Part shown: in pieces, positions 1-13,200 of the stretch
Position numbering within the stretch: the first letter of the stretch is position 1
Layout: the number at the start of each line of letters is the position of its first letter
Assembly: GCA_946807835.1 (NCBI GenBank)
Contig: OX327690.1
Span: 8,714,501-8,778,500, forward strand
Direction of reading: 5' to 3'
Length of the DNA stretch: 64,000 nt
Origin: Ailanthus altissimus
Lineage: Eukaryota > Streptophyta > Magnoliopsida > Sapindales > Simaroubaceae
Position numbers and translations under genes: made by a program
Notes under the pieces: model-generated
Database searches by the model: none
What the model was told of the DNA's origin: nothing
The model's input: only the letters and a program-made list of their open reading frames with translations

Positions 1-166
1 TTCTGTTGTCAACTAGTTATAATCAAATTTGTAAATTTGAAAATCTATAATCATGCTAAGATGTCAGTGTTCTAATACTTCAAGAATGTTGAATTTTTCT
101 TCTCTATTTTGATCTCCGCAGAAGCATTAAACTTCTGTTGTCAACTAGTTATAATCAAATTTGTAA
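1..166. repeat. Direct repeat, 34 bp, 132 bp apart, in intron
   Basis: Bases 1-34 and 133-166 are identical (TTCTGTTGTCAACTAGTTAT followed by the same 14 bases). They lie in the intron upstream of the first visible LCAT4-like exon. They may belong to a longer array continuing left of the window. Confidence 0.85.
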
Positions 167-411
167 TCTAGAATGTCTCTAATACAAGAGAGTTGGAACT
201 TTGTACTCTGCTGTATACCTCATTTGCTTTGCCTTCACAAAAGGATTTGTAACTATTGTGGTTGACAAATCATGTTCACCTAATGTTGATAAACGAGTTC
301 AGAAATTTTGGCAAGTAGCAAACTGTGGATACCAGCTTGCTTAGCTAGTATGCTTTCTGTGTGGAATAGATCTTCGAATAGAGTACTACTTGCTCACAAT
401 TGGTGAGAAAA

Positions 412-813
412 GGTTTGATTAATTTGGGGAAGGGGGAATGAGCTTCAGCTGCCAGGGAAAAAAGAAAATATCATAAGCAAACAAATCTGCAATCATGTAT
501 TAGAAACCAAGAATATGTGCTTAAATTGCTCGTGTAGATAATACGTTAGGTTTGATTAATTTGGGGAACAGGTAATGAGGTTCAGCTGCCTGGGAAAAAA
601 GAAATATCGTAAGCAAGCAAATCTGCAATCATTGATTAGAAACCAAGGATATGGGCTTAAATTGCTCATGTAGATAATACGTTAGGTTTGATTAATTTTG
701 GAAGGGGGAATGAGGTTCATCTCCCTGGGAAAAAAGAAATATTATAAGCAAACAAATCTGCAATTTTAAATTAGAAACCAAGGATATGTGCTTAAATTGT
801 TCGTGTAGATAAT
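412..813. repeat. Three-copy tandem repeat (about 136 bp) in LCAT4-like intron
   Basis: Three direct copies begin with GGTTTGATTAATTT at 412, 549 and 685 (spacings 137 and 136). Each contains CAGCTGCC or a variant, an A-rich run, AAACAAATCTGCAAT, TTAGAAACCAAG and ends in GTGTAGATAAT. The third copy ends about 17 bases before the acceptor AG at 829-830, so the last repeat reaches the branch-point and polypyrimidine region. Confidence 0.9.
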
Positions 814-830
814 GTTTTTCATGATTTCAG

Positions 831-3165
831 GTTAATTATGATGGAGCGACTATACCTTTGCCTTTCAACTTGGAGATCTTGAAATGGGCGAATGAAACAC
901 GCAAGGTTTTGAATCGTGCTAAAGTTCCACCTCAAGTTAAATTCTACAATATATATGGGACCAATCTTGAAACACCGCATACTGTTAGGTAGTGCTTTAA
1001 TTTGAAGTGTTTCATTGATATTTAAGCCATGCATATCCATAATTATTGCTAGGTTTAACGCTGGATAAAAGCTTTAGAGAATGAAATTTGTTGTTACTTG
1101 CTAGTTGTGTTTTTGGCTTATCTAATTCTAAATTTTATATGCAGCTATGGAAGTGAGGATGCACCTGTCACAGATCTCCAAGATCTAAGATTTATCCAGG
1201 TCATTGTCTTTTACTGAATTTGCTTTCATTCAATTCAATGTAATTTCCAAACTCAATTTGTAGCAGTTGCCATATGTAGGTATACATATTTCATCCTTTT
1301 TCCTTGGATAATTTTTATGTTTTGCTGATAAATATGTATCCAGATATAAACTTCTGGTCTATGATGTTGGATGCAAAGTCTTAATCTTTACTTATATATT
1401 TGCAGCCTAAATATGTATGTGTTGATGGAGATGGGACTGTTCCAGCAGAATCAGCCAAGGTTTGCTAGTTTTCCTGTTCTCAGTTTGTTGCGATTTGATG
1501 GTAACATTCCTTTTTCTTGGAAATGGATAATAAATTAATTGGTATAATCTAAATTGTCCTAGAAGTAACCTTTCCATCACTTAAAATTAACCTTTTCATT
1601 ACAGCATTAACCATTAATTTCATTTTTCAATTTTCTTTTTCTTTTTTTATGATATTATCAAAGAATTTTGGTCGGGCTTACTTTTGGCTTAAATCTTTTT
1701 CTGACCAAAATGGGATGGACTTATTTTTCAACTTTATTGAGCAAAACTAAAAAACAACTCTGCAGTTTTTCCACTTTGTGGATGAAATATCACAGGTCCC
1801 ACTGCAGAAGGAAGGTCCACATGCAAAATGACAAAAAAAAAGATTACTCTTGATTTTAGTGGCTGTGGACCTCAGTAATATAAAAGTTTTTATAATATTT
1901 CAAAAAATTAATACAATCTAATTTAATTTTTTTTTTTAAAATAAACATGAAATATATAAATATAATTTGAACTTGAATATTGTAGGATTTTTTTTTGAGT
2001 AAAACCTTTTTTATTAATTTCTTTCTAATCTTAATTATATTTTTCTTAAACAAATGATTTTGTATCATTTTAAAGTAAAATCTATAAAGTCGAAGACAAT
2101 TTAAATAAAAAATTGGACACTTTATATATGTTATATAATACAAGTATTTTAAAAAAAAGTTTCTATAAGATGTCCATCAAACAAATTTTTTCACTATTTT
2201 CATATTTGAGACAAACTACTAAATGCATTTTCAATGTTTTCATTTTCAGCTTATAATTATCAATCATGCTTTTTGACGCATTTTCATGTTAAAAATATCA
2301 AATGAGAAACATAAATTCAGAAACACCCTTTGAAAAACAATACCAGATGGGCCCTTAGTTTTTCTTAAGATTCTAGTTCAATGATGGATGGGTGTTCTCT
2401 GTGCTGTTTTTCTTCTCTCTCTTTATATAGCTTAGCTAGAGGACATTTTTTTTTTTGCTAATAAACTCGCTGAAGAAAAGTGTCTTTCATCTAGTGACTA
2501 CAGAAGGCCTGGGGATTTGTTGGGTATCAAATGAAAACATGTTATGTAAACCAAACCCATTCTCATCCCTGATGTAACTGAGTCCAAATTTAAACATCTT
2601 GTACCACCCAATGAGATCTTATCACATTTGGATCAACTAGCACTTGTGATGTCTCAACATACTATGTGATATTCTAGATAATGTTTTCCAATGACCATGA
2701 AAATGAGAGAGAGAGCTTCTCATGAGTATAATGTAATTACCTTTTTGATACTTCCAGGCAGATGGGCTCAATGCAGAAGCAAGGGTTGGAGTCCCAGGTG
2801 AACACCGGGGAATTCTCTGTGACCATCATGTTTTTAGAATTCTAAAGCACTGGCTGAAAGCTGGTGAACCTGATCCTTTCTACAATCCAATAAATGATTA
2901 TGTGATTTTGCCAACTGCTTTTGAAATGGAAAGGCACAAAGAGAAAGGCTTACAAGTTACTTCGCTGAAGGAGGAGTGGGAAATAATCTCAGAAGAAAAA
3001 GCAGATTGTGATAGGAAGCCTCTAGTGAGCTCCATATCTGTTTCCCAATCAGGTGACAATCAATCATCAAGGGCAGAAGCTCATGCAACCATCATTGTTC
3101 ATCATCGGAATGATGGTAAGCAGCATGTGGAGCTAAACGCCATAAGTGTGTCCGTTGATGCCTAA
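831..3165 (+). CDS. LCAT4-like: LCAT4-like phospholipase / lecithin:cholesterol acyltransferase-like protein, 3' part only
   Basis: Last four exons of a spliced gene whose start lies left of the window: 831-988, 1145-1199, 1406-1459 and 2758-3165, all with AG/GT borders and matching phases, giving 224 C-terminal residues and a TAA stop. The family are alpha/beta-hydrolases acting on glycerophospholipids; related Arabidopsis LCAT3 is a phospholipase A1. Visible here are the catalytic Asp in VDGDGTVP (third exon) and the catalytic His in GVPGEHRGIL (fourth exon); the nucleophile Ser would lie upstream and is not in view. FYNIYGTNLETPH and FYNPINDYVILPT are family signatures, and the tail HVELNAISVSVDA points to the LCAT4 branch rather than LCAT3. 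The last intron is long (about 1.3 kb) and AT-rich. A possible poly(A) signal AATAAA is at 3306-3311. The neighbouring gene converges on it. The subfamily call is from recall of homologues, not a search. Confidence 0.9.
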
Positions 3166-3311
3166 AGTTGAATCAATCATAATCGTGAGTGCAAGTCTCT
3201 TCTGTATATTTGTCTGTGTTAAAAAGTTGTTATGTATATATGAGCTGTTAATGAAACCAGGGTCTTGGATGATGGTATGATACATAATATTGTACGTAAG
3301 CTTTTAATAAA

Positions 3312-6300
3312 TTAAGATTAATTGAACTTAGACTCACGGTCATCGTTGTGTTTGAACTTTTGGCTTTTAGCAGTCAGTCATTCTAGTTGAGGATTGTATT
3401 GCATTTGGAAACAGCGTGTTTTCACTGTATATAAGACTAAATTTTACATTTTATTTTTCTTGATTGATAATCTTTGACAATTAAGATTAGAAGATGGTCA
3501 ATAATGATAGAGAGAAGTGGCATTTACGGTCCATTATCAAATGAGGGGGCTTTTTATTAATTTTTTTGTCTTATTTTGGTTTTTTTTAATTAAAAAATAA
3601 TTTTATTATTGTGTAGATAAAAAAAATATTAATGATGTAAAATTTGATTATTTTATTATTAGAGTTTGGTAGTCAACGGTGGCTTGCCAATCGCTTGCAA
3701 TGATTGTAAAATTTTTTATTAATTATATAATAATATATATTATTTGTAATTAATTATATTATAATACGTGTTATTTTAATAATTTAAAAAAAATTTATAT
3801 TAAATTAAAATAATAAATAAAATTGTGACATATATTTATGAATGAGTAAAATTATATTATGTGTCCTCTAAAATTTAATTTATTTTTATAATTAGATTAT
3901 TTTTTTATTTTTTTACCACGACAACAAAAATTAATAAATTTTAAAAAATTGAATATTTTAAATTTAATTAAAGCACCTTGTATTTTAAGTTAATTTTTAA
4001 GAATAAAATTGTTATTATCCCTTATTTAATTTATAAAAGTGAAGAGTTATTTTTTTTTTAAGGATTCTATTTAGATGAAAAGTGAATCATAATAGAATTA
4101 AGAAATTTGGTCCTTTTTCCCATCAATTAAAATCACTCCGAAATTTACATTAAAAAAAGAGGTTAAGAAGAGAAAAACAATTTTTATCTATAATCTTTTT
4201 CAAAGATTTCCAGTTTTGGATTAAGATACGCTTTTTAACGTTATTACATCTTATGAAAATTATGATATTTAATTTCTTAAAATAATATTTATGCATGAGT
4301 AAAAATAGTATAAATTTGTAGAATTTATTTTACAAATTAAACTTCTGTTATTATTATTTTCTTTTTGAGAGAGACATTTCCTGACCAAGACAGTTGGTTC
4401 TCGGAGGGAATTTATAGAGTGAGAGCACATGACGGCATTAAATGGAAGAAAAAAAAACCCCAAAAAGGTATGTATTTTTGTAAAAACAAATAAATAAATA
4501 AATAATGTTCTCAAAATGCTACATATTATCAGTGTTTATCAAACTCTTTATCCCTTGAGAGTTTTGAGCAGGTGCAGGAGGGGAGGGAGGAAGATGATCA
4601 CCTTTTTTTTTTTTATGGTTAATAGCTAATAATTTCTTTCAATTTTCAACCCTTGCATTTAGAGTCGCAATGTTTCTAATTTTCAATGATATTTTTTTAT
4701 TTAATATTTTTAAATTAAATATAAATATAATAATATAAATACTTTATTGTATACTTATAGTGAGTAGTAGAAAATCTGCAGAAGCTCTCAGTGATCGGAA
4801 GCTAAAATGTAAGTGGTAGGGGTCTGAGTCTCCAATAAATATGTGTGCATGAAAGTAGATTTATTTTCTTTATGTGAGAATTAAACCTTTCCCAACCGCA
4901 TCCAATAAATTATTTATATAGTAATGTGTAATTATATTTATTTATTTAATTTAGTATATAAGGTGAATGTTATAATTTTTTTACAATATAATAGCTTAGC
5001 ATTTAGGAAAAATATATTTATATGTTATTAATTAAAAACCAAACTCAAGTCAACTGGCATGAAGGCACAGACTATCTTTATTCTTAAGATCTTTCAAGAT
5101 TCTAAAACAAATCTTTTTATAATCTTGAAACGTTAACAAAATAAAAAAAAAAAAGCATCAAAATTTAGCAATTCTTATAAATAGAGAGAAAAAAGAGCTT
5201 TTGGCCTTTGAATTGTGGGGGAAGGAGCTTCCTTCACCTTTTTTAAGACCTTTTTTCTCCCACGAGCTTTATTTCAGGTTCTTTCAAAATAAACTACTCT
5301 ATGTCTCGTGCCAAGACCCTATCAAAATATTATTTTGTAATTTATTATTTGTAGAGAGTATGCCTCCTTATATTTCTCTTATAAAATTCTTTATTCAAGT
5401 AATGCACTAGAAATTAGCTTGAATAAAGTGAATTTAAATTCTTGTGAAATTGAACTAATATAATCTCTTATTTTGTATATATTCACATGTATATTTTTTT
5501 ATTGTTTGATTGGACACGTTTCAAATGGCCTAGCACATGACATAAGCTAACTAAACACTAATAAATAGTCGTCTTGACTAAAATCTAAGAACAAGTATAA
5601 AAAATTATTTTTATTAAAATATAAATTTAACTCGTTAATTTATAATTATCCAAAATATGAATCATATTTTGCAAGCAATAAAAAAGAAGGAAAAAAAAAT
5701 GAATCGCATTTAACAATGTAAAAATTGTGTTTTTCTATCCGATTGTTTAATTAAGAAAATACAATAAAATTATTTATTAAATAAAAGAAAAATTAAGGAA
5801 TGATTTGTGAAGCATAAGGTAAAGATGTATGCCATAAAGAATGTAATCTTTGGAGCTCTTACTTTATTACTTCACATGATCCCCTCTTAGGAATTAGAAT
5901 GCTTTATTTTAAATAGTACATTGGTTGAATTTAAAAAAAAAATCAAAAAATTAGTAATTAAGTTGGTTATAACAGCTAGGAGAAAAAAATAGGGTTAGAC
6001 CATTAAAGTTTCATGGACTGTAAAACTTTAAAGGTATTAATATATATATATATATATGAAATATATCATTTTAAGACTTAAATGACCTATTTACCTTTTA
6101 CAACTAAATTTAATTTCAAGCATTATATGACACGTAGCACAATTCATTTATTTCTTTTATTTTTATAATAAAAAATTTATTAAATCAAATTAAAAAATTT
6201 TAAAAAAAAAACATAGCAGAACACATGAAACATTTCTATACATTGTTTAAAAATTAAAAATAAATTCAATAAAATTAAATTTTAAAAAAAAGCAAAAACA

Positions 6301-9100
6301 AAAATGCCTTCTACCATAGTTGATGCAGGCTGTTGGCATCTGCAGATCCAGTGTGGTGGTTGATCGACTCACTAAAAATACTATTGGATGTCAAATTTTT
6401 TATTTACGCAATAGTAAAATTATTTCTTACGATGAAACATAAAAAGAATGCCAACCGGAGAAAAGCGGCAACCATTGAGACACCATTATCAAACAACTTT
6501 GTTTGAGGTATGTCACCACCTTCATCAAATAGATTACTAATAATTTTTTTGATAAAGGCGACAGTGCACCTTCATGCAACGTTGTTTAATAATAAATTTA
6601 TGATGAACCTCACTCTTTCCTTCTTGTTTAGCACTCCTCCGATGTTCCATTGTTAAAAATAAATTTACTATTGTATAGAGTATTAAATTTAAGGTTTAAT
6701 ATTATCTTCAACGAGTCAACCAATCACCAATCGCTAAAGTTGCCAACATCAACGAGTGCTAGTGTCGAATACTTTTGAATTTTTTCAAATTTATTTTATA
6801 ATTTTATTAAAATAAAAAATTGAGCATATTAAAATATGATACGTGACAAGTTAATTCAAATACTCTTTTTATTCTGTTGTTAGTTAAAAGTGTTAATAAA
6901 TTAGGCTTATTATGCTTTTTTTAGTTTCATTGAAGTGTTTAAATTCATTTTATAAAATATTAAGGGTTAAGTTGTCCTTTTTTTTTAAGTTAGGAATTCA
7001 AAAAAATATATTATTGTAATTCAAAACAGAAGGATTAAATTAAAATGAAATTATAGACAATAGCTATAAAAAGTGAACAATTCTTTTTTATCATAAAGAA
7101 GGTAATACATCATAGGTAGGGATCACAAAATATCCCCTGTTGGGAATGGGGTATGAAAAAAGAGTATTCTTTAAATTATAAATAGGGTGAAAATGAAAAT
7201 AAGTTTTATTTTTTTTATATGAATATATTAAATGTAATTATTTTTAGTATATATTAAAATAATTTATTTTTGACTAAAAAAATATTTTAATAATATAATT
7301 TTATGTAAGAATGAAGTCTTCATCTTATTATTTTTAATGAGAAAAAATGAAACAATTAATAAAAAAATTAATGATGCTATGCATTAGAGCATTATTTAAA
7401 TTTTTTTTTCTTTTTTTATTTATTAACTATTTAAGATTTTGTTTACTATTTATATTATTGAAGATATTGACATATTATCTAGTTTTTTAGTTTGATATTT
7501 TTTAATTATAATATAAATTAATTTTTATATTATTTAATTTTTTGAATATAAATTAATATTTAATATTAATAAATAAAAAATAAGAAAATGGGAAGAATTC
7601 TCCATCCTTAACTTGTTAAACTTTTTGTGAAAATAAGATGAAGAACGGAGCTTAAAATAAAATAAAAAATAAGACAGGATAAAGGAAAGGTCACCTTACC
7701 CATGCCCCCCGTTCTATTGCCATCATTAATTATTAAGAGTGGACAAAAAAATATTTAAATAAAAAAAAATTAAACTAAATTAGATTAAACAAGCCAATTT
7801 AATTTGTTATTAGAATATAAAAATTAACCAATTGATTTTTTTATTTTGATCCTCGAATAAATTAGGTTCGAGTTTATTTACAAAATCAAACTAAAAGGTA
7901 TAAATAAAGTTTCTATAAAATTTTCATATAACTTGTTTGGATGGACTTTAATTTTAATAATATTTTAACTTGTTTAGTTCATAGATATAATTAATTTGTT
8001 ATTTGAAGTTGATGGACAATTTATTTATTTGGATAGACTTTAATTTCAATACTTTTCTAATTTCTTTTATTTATATATTTAAATTAGTTTAGTATTTAAA
8101 CTTGATGAATACTTTTTTTTTATACGAACTTTAATTTTATTTTTTCTAAATTGTTTAGTTCAAAACTTTAATTAATTTAACATTTAGAGTTTATGTAACA
8201 CTTTCTTAATTTTATTTTTTACATAAATTTTTATTTCTTACATATATTGTTTTTAAGTTTTTAAAAAATATTTAAGAGATAAAACCGAACGGTACCATTT
8301 ATATTTTAAATGAAAATCCAAATCTAGCCATATATGTAATGAAATTTTAAAGCTCATGATTTCATAATCAGTTTTCAGTTTGCATAACATTTTATATTTC
8401 CCATAAATCTACATTTTTAATTCACTCCTTAACTCATTGAACTAATATACATAGATGGTTAGGAATACAAATCTTATTAGTAAGAAAAATTTTAAATTAT
8501 GATTACTTGATCGATCTTTTTGTGCAACCCCTCCATTTTCCAACTACAATAATATTGTACTTCTAAACCAACATTTTTAATATTATCATATTAAACGAGG
8601 AAATGAATATAATATCATCATCTTGAATTTATTCTATATGCAAGACTAGAACAATCTATTTGCTATTTGTAATATGAAGCATCAAGTCTTATATATAAAA
8701 AAAAAATTATAAATTAAAATGTACTTTATATGTCACAAGTTACATAAATATCATAATGAACATTGGATAGGCATTAGTTAGTAAGGTTTATATTGTTCTA
8801 AGAGAGTTTGGTAGAATAATCAAATTTGTAGTTTTTGATCCTATATGATAACATTCATATAATCATATCCTTCTAGTGTTTATTAAAATTTAAAAATACT
8901 TTTTAAATTTTTGTCAAACACTCCGTAAAGTATTTTTAACATGAAATAAATATTTTTATTGTTATTAAACTACTATCAAACTGGCTCTAAGTCTTTATAA
9001 ATATTTCTTCTTTTATTGAGAGTAAATTTCTTTCAAAATCAAGAGTAGACATCTTTTACAAAAAATAACATTTAAATAAAAAGTTAGTATTTAAATAAAA
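3312..9100. other. AT-rich intergenic region, no gene recognised
   Basis: Between the LCAT4-like 3' end and the repeats downstream of the subtilase gene. Many poly-A/T runs and an AT dinucleotide run near 6038-6056; the short open frames (for example 5201-5410) have no recognisable protein. Two weak repeat candidates are noted as findings: around 7100-7730 (G-run/C-run ends in inverted orientation) and 6480-6790 (resembles 29500-29720). Confidence 0.6.
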
Positions 9101-9103
9101 TTA

Positions 9104-9240
9104 ATGTGTGCGATGCTTGCAGAGTTGGCAAGCACCTTTCACTTACGCACACTTCCCCGACCAACGGTCAAGGGTTTGAGTGCCTTGGCGGATGCAAGGG
9201 CCAACTGAGTTTCTCTTTTGTGAGAGCTATTTAATCCAGA
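9104..9240 (+). mobile_element. Candidate tRNA-derived SINE head (Pol III A and B boxes)
   Basis: TTGCAGAGTTGG at 9117-9128 matches a tRNA A box (TRGCNNAGYNGG) at all but one position. GGTTTGAGTGCC at 9173-9184 is close to the B box GGTTCGANTCC. The spacing of about 45 bases is normal for tRNA-type promoters. The surroundings do not fold into a recognisable full tRNA and the segment is less AT-rich than its neighbours, which fits a SINE better than a functional tRNA gene. The 3' end is unclear because it runs into the tandem array that follows. Confidence 0.5.
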
Positions 9241-9935
9241 TGTGATTTGTTTAAAATTGTATATATTATTTTTAAAGATTTTAATAGTACAATTCGAATG
9301 TAATATGCCTTAAATCTGTTCGTTTGCCCTGAACGATAAATATAATCTAATTAAATATCATTAGATTTCGATAATGCTTGTGAGAGCTATTTAATTCAGT
9401 TGTGATGTGTTTAAAATTGTATATATTATTTTTAAAGATTTTAATAGTACAATTCGAATGTAACATGCCTCAAATCTATTCGTTTGCCCTCAAAAAATCT
9501 CGATAAATATAGTCTAATTAAATATCATTAGATTTCGATAATGCTTGTGAGATGCATTAGTCTAATTAAATATAGTTCAAATGGATGTACCTCAAATCTA
9601 TTTGTTTACTCTTAAGAAATCTAAAGAAGCATGATCTAATTAAATATCACTAAATTTTGATAATGTTTACGAGAGCTTCTTAATTCAGGTAAAATATATT
9701 TAAAATTATATGTATTGTTTTTAATGATTTTAATAATACAGTTCAAAAAGAATATAACTCAAATCTGTTCGTTTGGTCCAAAGAAATCTCAAGAAATATT
9801 GTCTAATAAAATATCATTAGATTTTGATAGCGTAGATTGAATGAAATATACCCTAAATCTATTCATTTGCTCTCGAAGAAATCTCGAGAAATAGTCTATT
9901 AAATATCACTAAAATTGTGTAATGTAATATTAATA
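9219..9935. repeat. Degenerate tandem array, about 160-bp unit
   Basis: Units start with TGAGAGCTATTTAAT at 9221 and 9381 (period 160) and, more diverged, GAGAGCTTCTTAATTCAGG at about 9671. Shared words in order are TTTAAAATTGTATATATTAT, TTTTAATAGTACAATTC, AAATCTRTTCGTTTG and TAAATATCATTAGATTT. Partial and rearranged copies fill 9541-9670 and 9800-9935. The array directly follows the SINE-like head, so it may be an amplified SINE body. Confidence 0.8.
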
Positions 9936-10295
9936 TTGTAATCTCTTAATAATTTCAAAAAAAAATTCAAATAAGACTATAATAGTCCAACAGAGATCTG
10001 ACGTAATGTTTTTCTTCTCTTTAGAAGGACAATATTTTATAGAAACAAAAATTAGGCCCTCTATTGTAATCTTCACTTGGTGAAACCCATTTGCTAGAGC
10101 AATCAAGAGATAGAACTATGACAGAAGAGTGAAGAATTATTGCCCATGGCATTTACATTACAAAGATCTACAATCAGCATTTACAGACAAATGAATGAAA
10201 TAATTGGTTGTAAAGAAACAGAAACTAAACAAGAAAAACGCTATGAAGCACAAATGCAAAACAAGCAGAATAAAAACAAATGCCATCTAAAATGC

Positions 10296-13200
10296 TCAGC
10301 TACTAGTAGTATTATACGAGACTTTAACTATGACTGACAATGGAATGTTGACAACATGCCCTTGAGTTCCAATTAGCCCAATCCTTCCAAAGCTGGCAGC
10401 AGTGCTATTCATTGTTGCGTTGAAGAAAACATTCAAGACCTGCTTCTTGCCACTGACAATTGTGAAATTTGTAGGAAAAACCTTTATGGAAACCCCGTAA
10501 GGAGCACTCCAACCAACACTGTAAGTTTCATTGCCGGCAATATTGATCAATGTTCTTTGGATGGTTCTAGACTGATTGAGTTTTGCAATTGTAATTGAGG
10601 GCAAGTTCAAGTCAGCACCAGTGATGGTATAGTTATAAGCCCAGCAGTTTTGGCCTGTGTAATTCAAGACCACAGGGCCTGATCCATTAATGCTGCAGAG
10701 AAATGACAGATAGTCACTGTAACCTACAACAATAAAGCATATAACATTAGGATAGAGGACGAATAAATATATTCAGATAATTATTTTTTAGCAATTGAGA
10801 CTGCTTCAGGACACGAGAAAATAATAATATGCCCAGCATCCTAAAAGAATAAAAAAGGGCCAGCAAATATGACTCCTGTAACATGCAAGAAAAAGAAATG
10901 AAGGTATGGTAAATAATGAAAAAGGAGTTTGTGCCGTAAACCCCGTTATGAGGATAAGGCTTACGAACTTATATCATGTATTTGGTCTTACAAGAAAAGG
11001 AAAACCTACACGTATCTTGCAACCACAAAAGTTTTCTACTATTTAAAAACTATACATTTCAAGCCAGAATACAGAGAGGTTTACTAGCATTTTTGCTGTC
11101 ACAGATCCATTTAATAGATGATATCAGATAATACACATTTCTGATGATATTCTTAATTTTTACTGTCCTAATGAAGCTTATGGGGAAATATCTTCATGGA
11201 CCTCATTGTTAGTTGGAGGGGAAGAACCTTGGGTGTCTATTCTATGTTCTTTGTTTCTAGCAGTCAATTCTTTTCAATTTATCTTGTATCTTTAAGTTGC
11301 CGCAAGCATCACTCAAATATGATAGATAGTTTCCTAAATCAGAGCTAAAAAATAACATCATTGTTTGATCTATGAGCAGCACTGAAATCCACAATTTAAG
11401 TTTAGGTTGCTGCAACTAAGATTTACTATCACTCCCATACCAAAAGATGTGTCACATGCACAATGACTTACCAGACTCAAAAATTAGACCAGGATCTAGT
11501 GATGCAGTTGCATTTACAAAACCACTGCCCATGTCAAATGGTGTAGCAGGTGACTGGTTTTCGTCTGGCTTGGCATAAGCACGCTGAGCCATTATTGGAC
11601 CACCATTCTTGTCATATAAGGAAGCTGTTGTGGAAAGTGCAGATGCAATAGCTGCAGGACTAAAACTGGGAAACTTTTGCTTAATTAGAGCAGCTAGTCC
11701 AGCAACATGAGGAGCAGCCATGCTAGTCCCAGACATCATCGCAAAGCTCTCACCTGGAGGATTAAGTAATTGCATAAGATGCATTTTTTACAGTCAAGTT
11801 TTAAACTTATATGGTGAAATGAAAGTACATAAATGTTTTCTGTATGCAGCTATGTATACCTTGGAATTCGACAGAGTCCATACCAACAGAACTCCAAGCA
11901 GCCCAAATGAAATTTCCAGGAGCTACCAGATTGGGTTTCATTATGTCAGCATCATCAAGGAAATTGTCCTCTGGATCTGGTCCCCTAGCAGAGTAATACA
12001 TAACCTTTGGAGCGGAGTTACTGTAGTTAGCTTTTAACCCCCCCGAAATGCATGCCACTGCTCCAAATTTAGTAATTCTTTTTGTAACTTCATCTCGCTC
12101 CAGAGAAGAATTGTAGTATTGGAGTAAGATCTGCCAAACAGATCATGAAAGTTTTAGCAACTGTGAGACAGGGAGGACGGAAAAGGACTAGAGGCCAAAT
12201 ACATAGTCTAATTTCAGCCTGAGTGTAAACTACATAAATGCCCAAAAAAGAGGCACATAGGGTCTTAAGTTTGTAAAGAATATGGCCAGAGGCCTCCTAA
12301 CGACAAATGGTATACTTGCCTTCCTAAGACAAAAGATTCATGTCCCAGGCTTAAACCATGTAGAGGTTTGGGATGGGGTCCACCATTTATGATAGTTTAG
12401 AGCAAAACTTATCTGGAGAAAAAGGAAAAAAGAAATTCAAAACTAACGAAGATTTACTGATGTCTGCACAAAGAACACAGAAACTGCACCTTGGAATCAT
12501 CTGGGGATGGAATTATGATGCCTGGCATTTTCATAGGAGTTGGATTAAGCTGAAAACCAATTACAAAAGGATCCATGTAGAACACAACACCAGCTGCACT
12601 TAGGTTTTTTGCTGTTTCTGAGGCCTGTTTGATAGTAGAGAGCCCAAGCACAAACCGAATAGAGTAGCTACAAATCAATAGATTTCCTCGGACCAAATCC
12701 TGATTGAAGCTACTGGAATCTTGGCATTCACCCACATACATATCATTGGTAGTTGTTGTGCCATTGTTTAAAGCATGAAGTGAATAAATCAGGGTGTACA
12801 TATCATCAGTTCCAGCTGAACCAAAAACAAATTAGATAAAGGGGTTCATGAGTCATCTTTCAGTCATAAGGGTGCTAAGCATAGTGGCAAATCAAGACAT
12901 AATTGCATTAATTTAACATACGTAACTAATTGTGATGTAAAGTTCAGACTAGTGTTGGCATGAGCTAAGGAGTGAAAGCATCAATATCATAAACACATTG
13001 CAACTACTAACCAAATAATGGACTTGATCATCTAAGTTAATTTTCCAATTATTTAGCTCCTTTTCATATTTTTGTTGGCCAAACTGTCAAGCTAATTAAT
13101 GAATCAAGAACTTAAATATCTGAAGCAATCTTTTAAGGAAATAGGATTGGAGCAATAACTTGAGAAGACAAACATACGTGCAAGTCCAACTCCAGGAATG

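Noticed and set aside
9117..9184. A functional tRNA gene
   Set aside because: Boxes match, but no acceptor stem or anticodon arm could be drawn and the B box has an off-consensus base; a SINE head is more likely.
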